Shown here one piece after another: positions 11,901 to 24,100 of a stretch of 64,000 nt of DNA (its first letter is position 1; every line of letters begins with the position of its first letter). Source of the stretch: Burhinus oedicnemus (taxonomy: Eukaryota; Chordata; Aves; Charadriiformes; Burhinidae); the NCBI GenBank assembly GCA_008921705.1, contig VFFE01007066.1:753574-817573 (forward strand), read 5' to 3'. The notes under the pieces were generated by a model. The model was not told the origin of the DNA, searched no databases, and saw only the letters and a program-made list of their open reading frames with translations. The position numbers were made by a program, and so were the translations under genes.

Positions 11901-14900
11901 GCATATAAAATTCAGCTCTATGCAGAGAGCTGGAAAGGGACTATTAGCAGCTTAAATCTTATTTCTGCACTAATATGAAGGTATAAATGGGACTTATGTG
12001 ATGCTTAATCTCTGTGCTGGCCCTCTGCACAGAAGCAAGCTGTACTCACAAGAAGAGGTTTTTAGGACAAAGGAAAGTCTTAAGCTTACAGCTTTTATGA
12101 CAAATACTGCTAGTGACTCCTATTTCTTCAGCTTTGGAAGCTCCCACTTCCTTCCAAATAACTGAAGATGAAGAAAGAGAATGAAAGTAAGGTCCTGACC
12201 CTACACCTTTTCATCTGGACAGAATTAGATGCCACTGTAGGTTTCTGACAAGACCCAGAGAACTGCAGTGATGTTCTCAGAGAAAGGCAGCACCATGCTC
12301 TGGGGCCCTTGCGCTGGTTTCTCTGGTACAGGAAACCAATGAGACCGAGATAGACTCTACCACAAAAGCATTTTGTAGCATGCGTCCTTTATCTGCATGT
12401 GATTTGCTACTGCATTTGTATGTTGCTTTGTTAATGTGTTCATTTTCATTAAGCATATTTCTCTTGACTTGTTTAGAACACACATCCCCAAAGGATTAAT
12501 GAGGTCACAGCAAACAAGATCCAGGTCTCCTGCTGCATGTGGCTGCAAGAACAGCAACGCTAAGCAAGGAAACCTCATAGCGAGGAAACAGGTTTTGCCT
12601 ACTAGCAAGTGACAGGAGGGGTTCATTATAAGATCAGAAGAAAAACAAAAGAAGTCATAAAAGGTTTTTGTAAAGCAGGGTTTGTCATTTGGATGGTTTC
12701 AGAGTGAACTGACGTGGTTTGCACAGTTCTTCAATGAGATAAGCAGACAATTCTCAGTCTTCCTGCATGTCTGTAACCACAGAGCAAAGCTCTTCTCCCA
12801 CCTTTAAAGGGACTGTCAGCACTCTCAACAGGAAATTTAGTGTATTACACACCCCCTGCATTAATGACCTGACTTGGATTTGTGGCTAGATTTGAATTTA
12901 TATGCAATAGCACAAAAAGACTCCAACCAAGATCCTAGACCATTCACGCTTGGTCCTGTTGAGGCACGTAAGGGCAGACAACCTAGAGACAGAGGCAAAC
13001 CAGAGGGTCCGTGTTCAAAAACAGGTGAAAGGAGGAAGTGTAAGTAAAGACTAGAAGAGTTGTCTCAAGTCATCAAGCAGGCTGGAAACAGGTGGAGAAG
13101 TTGGCGCTCTCTGGCCTCTTCATCCAACCTAGTCCACCACACCATACCAACCCGCCACTTGAGCAAGACTTGATAGACCAGCCTTAAGCCTTTGGGCTGT
13201 TACTAGAATTTTTTATTTCCTGAGACATTGCCTAAATCTAAGTTAATGCATAATCAAGCGCTTCCCCTCTCCAAAATGCTTTGAATACTTGGAATAACTG
13301 AAAAATCTGCATATCAAAAAAGCTTTTTCTTCTAGCTTGTAATTATGAAATGAATGGGGTTTCTGTATCAGCAAAGCAGCACAAATGGATGCTCTACCTT
13401 GGTCAACTCCTGTGGAAACTAGTGAAACTCATCTGCTTTCTTTGGGGTAGTTTTCTGAAAAGATACAGTTACCCTTAAAAAAAAAAGACCCAACAATGTA
13501 GTAGCTTGTAGGAAAGCTTAATGAAAAAGGTACCGCCTGTGCTTCCTAGATTGACTCATGCTGACATGAGATACATTTGGCGATACAGTCCAATTTCAAT
13601 AGCAAGGCTTTGAGAAGAGATAAGAAGAGGCATTATTAACAGCGGTGAAGATGACAACATAAGGGAAACCAAATCTCTTGTCTAACAGTTTGCGACAAGG
13701 TTCTGAATATTTACTGTTTATTTTAAATACGAATGCATCGCTTCAGTTCAAGTTTACCCCAAAGAAAAGAATTCCTTTAATCCAGTAATTTTAAATGTAG
13801 ATGTCTACTTAGACCCAGCTATAAAAAAAAAAGTCATAAAAAAATACAAATAAAAAATAGCATGTAAGAGTTCTGTAGTCTAGAACTTGTGTTTATGTGA
13901 AGAAAACCTCAGCAATACTGTTCCTGTCGTATTTGTCCTATTGGAATCCCTTCACAGTCATCCTCACGTGCACATAGTCGATGAAACTGGGTTTTCCTGC
14001 ATGTATAAATGTAGCAGATGCTGTCAGGAGGTACCAGTCTTTGCTTGATTAGAGGACAGAGAACGTTCTTCCTTCTGCAGTGAGAGAGCGCGCGTTGCCC
14101 AGCGCTGTGCCCAGGTGAGAAGGACTGGGACCCCCAGCTCTGCTGTGCCACAGCCCCCTCCAGCCAGCGCTGCTGTACTGGCTCTGCTGAGGAGAGGGAA
14201 TGAGGAGTAAATGCAGTAAAATCGTATTTGAGTTGCTAAAGCCAGAAGTTTGGGTTCTGAACACACATGGGGGAGCAGACCTACTGAGAAAGAGGGTGCA
14301 ATTCGTCCTTGCCCTCCCCAGTCATTTCTCAGAGCAAAGCTGCACTGTCAGGGAAAGAAAAGCGACATAAAAAAGAACCCAGCTTTCTTTGCACCCTCCA
14401 CTGCAACATCTGCTCAGCAGCTGAAGGTCTGAGCTGGGTGATGAATCAACTTGGCCACCAAGTCTGGTGTGCCACCTGCGCTGGATGAGGAAGCACCATT
14501 TCTACGGCTGGGTTGTACTGGCCAGGCTGAATTCAAGCAGAGACCGTGACATGGGGCTCTGTAATTTGCCACCTGAGCAGGTGTGAGGAACCTCAAAAAC
14601 CTCCAGAGGTACTTGAAGAGTAAGGTTCATAGGGGTCAAGCCAAATTAGACACACCAGGGGCAACCTCTGGTGGGAAATTCACAGTACTTTCTGCACCCC
14701 CACGTGGGGACGCTGCTGTGCAAGAAGGTAAGGTAGGGATTGCTGATGTAAGGCTGTTGTGTGCAATGCGGAGAGGTAGAGAGTGGACAAGATTCATTTC
14801 CCTGCATTCTTCTAGATCTGGCTGACCCACTTTTGTTCCTGAAAAAAACTGGCATTATCATTCGAACAAACCTGGCCAGCAAATGTCTACTGTGAGTGCT

Positions 14901-15883
14901 GGTGAGGAGATGACAAAATGCCCATTTTAGCACTGCAGAGAATTAGAAATAAAAACTAAATTCCATAAAACCCACCCACTTACAGAAAGACACTGGAGAT
15001 GAGTTCTTACTGGTCGTTTCACAGAGTTTTAAGTCCAGAGCTGCACAGAAGCATCTCTGTGAAACAATGAAGTGTATTATTCATTTACCCATCAGCATTT
15101 TTTTCCCTTTTGATCATATGCTCCCCCTTGGGCTTGTTCAGTAAAATAAACTCTTATTTCCCAGGGGAAAAAAAAAAAGGACCTTCTTCCTTCCCGAGCA
15201 ACTCAGAAGCACACTTGGCAGGCTGTGTGCCCAGAAAGGCTGGGGATCCAAACCCAAGCTGCGTGTCCCAGAGCTGTCCCAGATGAGGGCATGGAAGGAT
15301 GCCGCTGGGTCCTTCTCTACATCATGACTGCAGGGTCTGCTCCTGAAACGCCCTTGCTCCTGCGAATGCCCCTCATTCCTTCTAGTGGAGATGAGAGGGA
15401 AAGGGGTGGCTGGGGGTCTCCTGGAGGGGCTGCTAGATGGGCACCCAAGAGAGAATATCTCTGCGGGTTTGTTCTGTATTTTTATTCAAACTGGTAATAA
15501 ATTCAGTCCCTAAGGGTGGTGTAAATCTGTGGGATGTACAATGCTCAGATCAGGGCTCTTGCTTTACATGTAAAAGGAGCTTGAAAGATAAATTGTCCAA
15601 GGAGCTCAGCTTCCACCTCAGACTGAATTTCATACATCTCACAGGTTATTACAGGCATGTAGAGAATTAGCAGGATTATTTGGGCTGCTCTTACCGCAAC
15701 TGTGAATTTTCCAGAGTTGCAGGCAACCAGCTGAGTGCATGGCTGGCTCTACACTTCTCTTCAGGCTCCCAAAGACTGTCTGGGAAAACATCTACTAGCT
15801 TTTATTTTATGCTTTTGTTTTCCCAGTGGGGGAAAGAAAACACCAGAACTTGCCAATGAGGTGAGGTGGTTTTTTGATCTTTT

Positions 15884-15920
<37 letters not shown>

Positions 15921-18900
15921 GTGTTCCTAGCTTACCCCATCAGAACAGAAATTTGGAAATGAAGAAGAGGGAGAACTATTTGGAATTTTCTGGGTTTATT
16001 GAAACCACACTTCACTCCTCCACCTGGCTCTGACCGTCCCCTCGCAGGCTCTCCCCTCTCTCCCTGGGGCCAGGGAAGGTGGCAGGAGCAGCCAGGAGGG
16101 CTCAGCATGCTGCATTTCCTCTCCCCACTGGGCTTGCAAGGAAACAAGGAAATATGGAATTTAGTCCAAAGTTGTATGAGGGATTGAAAAGGGCAGAGAG
16201 AGGTTTGGGCAGCTCTCAAGGCTTGCTCATAGGCAACACTGGCACTCTGCTCCACAGATACTCTGAAGGGTGTGTTTAACCCCATGCAGGTTAGTAATCT
16301 GAGAACATTCATCCTTACAGTTAAACATCCACTTTGCTGGGCTGGGGAATTTAAAAAGTACAACGAATAATATGAAAAAACCAACCAACCAACCAAAAAC
16401 ACCAAAACCCCAAACCCAACCCTACAAATCTTGAGAGGAAAAAAATTACATTTGACAAAGGAAAAATAAGTCTAAAGAGAGGTCGATGGGAATTTTACCA
16501 CTGGATTTCTAAGCAGCCAGGATATGGTTTCAAACTGTGAAAACATAAGAAAGGGAAATACCTCAATTTCCCCCTATTTCAGAAAACAAAGCCATTATTT
16601 TAACCTGAACCACAGGGTTCAGAACAACTGTTTCCTCTCCAGTCTGTTATCACTGTTATCAGCCCACACAACTCCCTGCATTCTGCATTAGCCAAAAGCA
16701 GCATTATATTGATGTATTTCTTAATAATGGGCAAGTGGGTCTATTAAAAATATTATTAAACATAGCACTTGCAGAATTCTCCAGAAGGATATAGATTGTT
16801 TGTGATTAAAGCAGCCTTTCTAGATCTTATTCAAACTTTACTGTAGCTGTGAACTAATCCACCCAAACCAAAAAACTCCCTGCAACAACCTTGATGCACA
16901 AAGGGAAGCTTGAACAGAGCCACTGGGGTACCGAATTCAAAGACTTACTGTGGACAGGGTTAGCATGTTCTTTGCGTAAATGCAAAAATGCTACAAAACT
17001 GCTGAGGCTAAACTACAGACTGAATACTAGCTCTGTTTATGAAAAGATGGTATTAATTTCTTCTAGTCTGCTGAAAATAAATTCAGCCTAAATTGCATTC
17101 TAAATTAGTGTTTCATTATGTACAGTGTATACAGAAAACTCTTTTAGAAAGAGAATGCAAAACAAAGCTTCACACTTTTTAATTATAGCTGCCAGCTCCT
17201 CTTTTCTTTTTTTTTCTTTTCAATTTATCTGATGCTTGTGCAGAACCCTCTACTAAGTCTGCCATTAAAGAAAGTGCTAATGGCAGTAATTAAACCTAAA
17301 GATTGGTGACAGTTACTAGAAATCACTGTTTAGATTATTGGCAGTTCCTGTACTGAGATATCATTATCAGTGAGCTTGTAAGACAGCAACATTCAGGAGC
17401 AAAGTCTGGTGCAAAACGAAGAAAATACCAGCACCTGAAACAACTTTATGACTCATAAATGAGTAATAGGCTGGAAATCTTACACTTTTTCATTTATTAT
17501 TCACTTTTGTGATGATTCTCCTTTTCCTAGCACAGCATGCCGTAGGTGAGCATTAAAACAACCCCCCTCGAGGGAGCACCACTGCTCTGTGACCCTTTGT
17601 AGCCAATGGGACAGAGGCTGTGGCTGAGGGACAAGGCAAGGATGGCAGCGCAACCTCCCCAGGTGGGGCCAGTCTCAGCTGGCGGCGCTCTGGGTACCCA
17701 GCCACAGCATCAAAGGCTGCATCAAATGCAGGTTTAATTACTGGACCATATTGGATATAGTTTTAGGAGGTGAGCTGAGGTGAGTGGGTGTATATGACCA
17801 GTGTTAGGTAATTGGCACCGGCCGGGCAGGTGAATTTGCAGGTGCCGTAGGAAACGTGGCAGGCAGAGAGAAGGCGATGCACACGCTCACTCCTACATGT
17901 CGCACTGTCTCCCACACCATTCCCAGTTGCAGTCGGGGCTTCTTGTTTTCTCTTCATTCATGGTCCCTTCAGCCCTCACCAGGGTTTGGTAACTGGCTGA
18001 ACTGCAGCCAGTTACTCTTCAGCTTTACTATGCAGAAATGGCATGCCTATGATATATTTTTATAGATGTTGGTGAATGAAACATAAAAATAAAAGAGATG
18101 ATTGAGCTTCAACAGCCTGTCACAGTTTGCACAGTGGGATGGTTGTGATTAATACCCAAACAACATGTTGTCGGTTCTCACTAGATCAAAGTAGGATAAA
18201 TCCATAAATTTGAAAGAATAAATCCACTGTCAAAACACACACCCAAAAATCCAGCAACTACTCCTTTTCAAGGATGACACTGCTGAATAATAAATGGCTT
18301 ATAGGCATCCAGTGGAAATGCTTCAGTTATGGTCATTAGGGGTGTGAATGTTACAGTGCTGACTCAGGGAGTACCAGTTCGCACCAGTTAGAAGCTTCCA
18401 GCTTCATGAGCACATCTTGCTTTTGGCCACAGGTACTCAAGTCATGGCACTGTTGAGGCTCTCCTTTCAGCCAGGCGCTGCAGAGCAGCTCAGCCTTCCA
18501 GGGCAAGCTCAATTAGCAAGTTCATATCAATTTGCAAGCAATTATTTTGTGGGTGTAGACACAAAAGATGTGGGAAGGGAACTGGCATTGAATGTAAGTC
18601 TCTGGAGAGTTAGACCTCAGGAAGATGCATGTGGTTGCAGCAGGTCACTGCCCATCACAGTGGTTATCATCTCCACAGCCTATTTGGGGTAGTAGAGGAA
18701 AAAAAGCCCCAGAATACAAACCCCAAAGCATTCTGCCTTCATTCCAGCCAGTGTCTAAAAGTGTGGTGGCTCAGCTGGAGCAGGGATAGGCACAGGTTTT
18801 ATCTGAACTACTGGCTTTTGCATCAGTGTGGCTGCAAGGTGGTTCATAGTCCTTTGCTGGGAAGTAAAACTTTAAGACACTGCACTGTGATCCACCAAAG

Positions 18901-21046
18901 CTCAGCTGACTATGGCCCATGAAATATTAACACCCCGCAGAGCTCAGCCATATTTTCCTCTTTCCTACTTAGTGCTGCTGGGAGAGCAGGAGTAAACAAG
19001 AGAATACTCGGTGGCAGCATCAGGCACAAAGTAACCCAGGTTAAAAGAGAACAAAGCTATTTTTCAGCAGGAAGAGTTCCGTTTCACAACATGGTTAAGC
19101 ACGTGCGTTGGCACGAGGCAGGGAGCAGCACCAGGTATTTGTCACCAAGATGTTCACTTGAGACCTCATTAGCAATGACAGAGCATGCTTAATGAACAGG
19201 GGCTCATTATTAAAGACTCTAAACCAGCGCCACATAGCACTTTATCCTTTGAATCAGTCAACTTGAGGAACAATCACTACCTGGTGGAAGGGAGCTTTGG
19301 AAGACCTGTGAGGACATTCACTTGCCAGCAAGTGCAGGAGAGGTCCATGAGCAACTCACGGACAGGGAGAAGGCAAAGGACAAGCCAGGAGGTTTGGGGA
19401 GTAAACCATTTGCAGTGATGGGGCAAAGAACTAAGACAAAGCAGAGGGAAAAAAAAAACGCAGAAAAGTGGGTGGCCCAAAGGGGATGGAAGTATTCTTC
19501 TGTTTCTGTGCACTCCTGCTTATCTTCTCCACTGTTTTGTTGCTAGAATGCCATTTTCTTCCATACTTGGCAGCCTAGCAAGAATGTGGCATGTTTTAGA
19601 GACCTTTGTCATCATCTTTGTTTCCAGATTTGTCTCATCAGCAAATTTACATTTTTTTATATTTGTTCAGATTGCTGTGACTGACTTATTTTTAAAGGAA
19701 CCAAGTTTTGCCTAGGGGAGCACCACAGTTTTATCAGTCCCTGCACAGAAAATCTATCCTTTCTCACAGAGGGCTCTAGCTCTCAGCTCAGCAAGGCGCC
19801 ATCTTCCTCTTTTGTCTTCTTTTTATATTTAGAAAGATATTTAAAAGTCAGTCACCATCACCACATGCAGCCCCTGTTTGAGCAACAACAGCAAAGCATA
19901 AACAAGAAAAGGCAGATGGGGAAAGGAGGAGTAAGATCAGAGGCTGCTTTTGAGGAACCCAGTAAGCACTGGTCCCTGAAAGTTGGCCCCTAGCATCAAA
20001 CACATCTGAGGACACACTGCAAAACACACCTGAGATGATGGCAATGTATTTAAGGAGGTGATTAAAATTGTGCTGCTCCACCAGAAGACAGGGTGTCTCT
20101 CCCTACTCTGTCCTGCAGTCACAGAGTCTGGACACATTTCAGTGTGGCTCTTTGTACCCACTGCACATCAAACGCCTGTCGCAGCACCGCTACACTGTAA
20201 GAAAATGAGTGTTTTAATGTGGTATGCTCCTGAAGACTGAAATTCAGCCCCGGCTCAGAGTAAGTATGTCCCGCTCCCACTTCCAGCTGCTATTTTTCCC
20301 TTCATTCAGACATGCAAATAAGGCTACACAATGTATTTCCTTTAAAGTATAATTTGTAAGGGAGGAAAGGTGATCCACAGACATTGGAAAAAGGATGAGC
20401 TTGAAAAACACAAAAGCTGTTAGGTACATCCAAAGGATAGGACAGAAAAGCAGGTGGCAGGAAAACAGAGATTCTTCAGGAATTGCCGTGTTTTATATGT
20501 CTTATTAACCTTCAAATGCATTAATTGGTGCCTACCACCTTAGTGCCCCCCACATGAAAATAGCTAGTAGAACACACCTTCTTAGGAGATTGCCTAGGGC
20601 CAGCCTTCCCCATCTGCCCCCAGGGCACAACCAGGCTGAAGTGGCTCTTTGCAATGGCTGGAACAAAGGGGAAAAGCTTCTTCACAGGGCAAATACATAT
20701 TTAATTATTTTTTTCAGTAAATATCTGTTCTCGGGATCTCTTTATTTTTTTTTCTTTTTCGTTTAACTTAACTCATTTCTTCCTTAGCCATTTCTCTCTG
20801 TGTTTATTATTTATTGTCTTTCTTTCACATTCCCCTGGGGCTTGCTTCTTCAAAAATCACACAAGCTTCTAGTACTTGTGGATGATCACCAAACTACAGG
20901 AAACAACAGCCACATTGTGGTTTCTTACCTTGAAATATATTCCCCAGTGTTATGCCAAAATGTGTATCTGGGGTCTCAGACCAGCTCTAGCACTCTCCCA
21001 CCTTTGACTGCGATATTAAGAGTTCTTTGATCTCACTGGTTATAAA
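8977..21046. other. intergenic, no gene seen
   Basis: About 12 kb without a supported coding or RNA gene. Moderately GC-rich patches occur at 9040-9400, 14050-14170 and 17540-17950. A run of 28 A at 15890-15917 and a CCAA tetranucleotide stretch at 16380-16400 are the obvious simple repeats. The longest open frame (minus, 15932-16405) begins inside that CCAA stretch and has no recognisable domain. Confidence 0.5.
15890..15917. repeat. poly-A tract
   Basis: A run of about 28 A. The preceding sequence contains no gene-like block, so there is no support for a processed pseudogene tail. Confidence 0.85.
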
Positions 21047-21049
21047 CCA

Positions 21050-21089
21050 GGGGGGGTGGTGTGTGTGTGTGTGTGTGTGGGGGGGGGTG
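21050..21089. repeat. GT dinucleotide repeat flanked by G runs
   Basis: Seven G (21050-21056), a perfect GT array and then nine G (21079-21087). The array is likely length-polymorphic; the purine and GT composition could adopt Z-DNA or G-quadruplex forms. Confidence 0.85.
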
Positions 21090-21116
21090 CAGCGAGTGTG
21101 CACTTACATGCTTTGC

Positions 21117-21175
21117 TTATATGTATATGTATATGTATTGAGATCTGTGCTTTTGCTCATATGTATATGTATTGG
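21117..21175. repeat. ATGTAT hexamer repeat, two blocks
   Basis: Two blocks of ATATGTATATGTATTG-type sequence separated by about 20 bases, each preceded by TGCT. This looks like a local duplication of a short AT-rich motif. Confidence 0.7.
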
Positions 21176-24100
21176 TTTGGGATAAGTTAGTGTGAATCTT
21201 GTCATGTTCGAATCTGTAATTAAGTTGCTGTTCAGTTGAAATCAGTTAATGATTAAGTGCTGCTAAAATTCAACCTCTTGATCTACCTCAAATCATTAAT
21301 AAATTTTGAATCACTGCTAAATCATAACTGTGTCAAATATTTCCATCCACAACAAACCCTAACTATGGACACAACGGCTCCACGAGGGCTCTTCCCTCCT
21401 GGTTGTCTATCTACAAAGTCAGCAGCTACTGCAATAGCTCTAGATGCAGCACAACAGCTGGAAAAAGGAAGGACAGGAGAAGGAGGGCGGCTAGTGCCGA
21501 GTTATCAAAGTAACCCTACTCCTGCTTGTGCCCTGTGAATTGGAGCTACGGTCCTGCACAGGCATGAATTGGGGAATTCCTCTGCAGGCTGTGTGTTACC
21601 AGGGCCTGATCACTCCTCAGTTCCAGAGTCACGCACAAGTACATGACCATTACTTCCGCAAAACCACCTGCACTACTCCCCTCTCTCAAATACCTACCTG
21701 TAATTTATTTGATAACATCCTAGAATAATTCCATGTATTAGCTTACAGCAGAAATCTTTGCTATTGCAACTCTTTGGATAACCAAAGTGGGAGCAAGACA
21801 ATACTTCTTTTCTTTTTTTTTTTTAAATGAAATTGCCTTTTTAAGCAAAAACCATTCAACCCTCTCCCCCTCTCCCAAAATTCACTGAAAAACATTACAC
21901 TGCAAAACTAAAGACTTAAGAATTGGGCCATGTTCAGAGTATCCATTGTCTGTAGATGTTTAAGTTGATCCCCTTCTCCACAAGTATCGCGATAGGTATT
22001 CAGTGCACAGGATGAAGCTGCTCCAGGGAGGATTCAGATCCACGTAACCGAGGTTATTCTCTGCTGTCTCATTTTGTGCAAAGACTGTAAGATGATTACA
22101 GGTATGCCCTATCTCCCTTTCACCAGAAACTTTTCCATTAACAGGGACAATGCAGACTGACTGCTTTTGTACAAAAGGCAGCCAGACGTCCCACCACCTC
22201 CCTTGCTCACGGGAGAGCACCATCCACTTCCCTTGAAGCTTTGCTTTTATGAACAGCAGCAATACGGCAAGTCCCCGTCCTATTGACACACAACAGCACA
22301 CGTGTACACAGCACTGTGTCATGCGCTACTGCCAAACCCGAACAGACATGCCTGTTATATTTGATTAAATCAATCCAATCTCACACTGTCACTTTACATG
22401 ACTTCAAGAAGACCTTTTGTCACCCAGCTCCAAGAATCTGATGCTTCTTGACACTGGTTAACAGAGGGATTTGGAGCTTGATTATCAAAAGGGATTTCCT
22501 CCCATGAATTGACGAGCACGTGGTCCCTTCCCTCTCTCTGGGTGCTTAATTTCTGGAAATGCGTCTAGCTCTTCCCAGGTGAATTGGACACGCGCAGGAC
22601 TCATCATTATTTTAGCAATGGGTGTCTCTGGCACAGCCTACAGAATAGCCTTCAGATTTTCTCTCTTCCGTCATACACAATTTTATCACCAAAACATTAC
22701 TGCTCCCTCTCCACAGCTGTTGATACACCACCCCTGAAGTCCCACATAGCTCTAAGAGGTGTATGATACACACAATGAATTTATTTCCCTTTCATGTTGT
22801 TTTTCATACAAAGGTTTTCCTACTTTAATTCTGTCCCTTTCTCCATGATGTGGTTTCAACAGCACTTACTGTAATTTAAAAGGACTTCCAAAAACCCAAT
22901 GTACAATTTTCCTTGTGAAAAAATTAAATAGACTGTCCACCCTATGAACAGCACAATGGCACTGGAGTTCCTTAGACACCTTCCTATCTATGGCTGCTGT
23001 GGAAACATCCTAATGCTTCCAGGTTTGCCCAAAGCACCCAGACTACTGTAACTTAACACCACAGGCAACTTCAAAGTGTTGAAAATTAGTATGTCCTGAG
23101 ATCCCTTTACAGCTTCAGTATCATCTGAGTCAATACTGGGCCTTTTATCAAAGCAGAAACGTGCTGCCCTATGTGGAGAGCGAAATTAATAATGCATGCA
23201 CAAGGCCAATACCCAGTGTTTAATTATTCTTACCCAATTCAGAAGTCAGCTGGTACTTGCTGTCACCAGTTTCACACCAAACATTGCTATCTTCAGCCTG
23301 GAACTTAAGAGCATCTTCTTCAGCACTAGAAGTGGGACAACATTGTATTCTCCAGTTTAAGCTCTTCTTGCAATTTATAGACCACTATGGTGCAAGAGCT
23401 CAGAGAGCAAATGGCTAATTCTTGTAACACAGTGTAAAAGTCTTGACAGCTTCTTGCCCATTCTGAGATGCCGGGGTAACTAATTATTCCTTTTCAGCCT
23501 TAAATACACTAGCTACATACTGTATGAAATCTCTTTGATCTGACTAGGGAACTAAGAAACTTCCATGTCTGCAGAGCATCGTCCTGAAACATAGGAAAGT
23601 TACTTGACATTTGCAAGGAAAACAGTTGTCCACCCGACAAACAGATTTTGGAACTCGGAAATAAAAGCTTTCCAACACAGCATGCGTAGTCTCGACACAG
23701 GAACACAGAGGCTCTTTAAATGGTTGGCGTTTCCATTCATTTCCTTATCAAGCTGAATGTCATTGATCAGTGCGCCCACCTGAAACCAGCTTTTAAACAA
23801 GCTTTCTTTGGGGAGGGACAGCATAGAGAGTGCAGGGGGGCAAAAATGCTAAGACGAGGGAAGGCTTTTTTGAAGTGTACTGTCAGTCAAAAAAAAAATA
23901 ATAAAATTCAACATTGCAGGCCAGATCCCACGTTCATTTAAATGCATCAATGAACTTAATATAGTTTATTCCATTTTTTCATATTATAATTCCATATTAT
24001 TTGTTGTCTGAGTTTTGAACCACTTTGATAAGACACCTCTAAGTAACAGTCTTTTACACTGTTGATGCTAGCAGCAATTCTAAGAAGGCTAAGTTTATTT

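Noticed and set aside
14065..14115. Apparent 34-nt exon on plus (ccttctgcag ... CCCAG|gtgaga)
   Set aside because: Good-looking splice sites, but no coding partner exons on the plus strand and no homology.
15735..15917. Processed pseudogene suggested by the 28-base poly-A
   Set aside because: The sequence before the A-run has no gene-like content and no target-site duplication was found.
15932..16405. 157-codon minus-strand frame, the longest in the intergenic half
   Set aside because: Its start lies within a CCAA simple repeat, the content is compositionally mixed, and no domain or splice context is visible.
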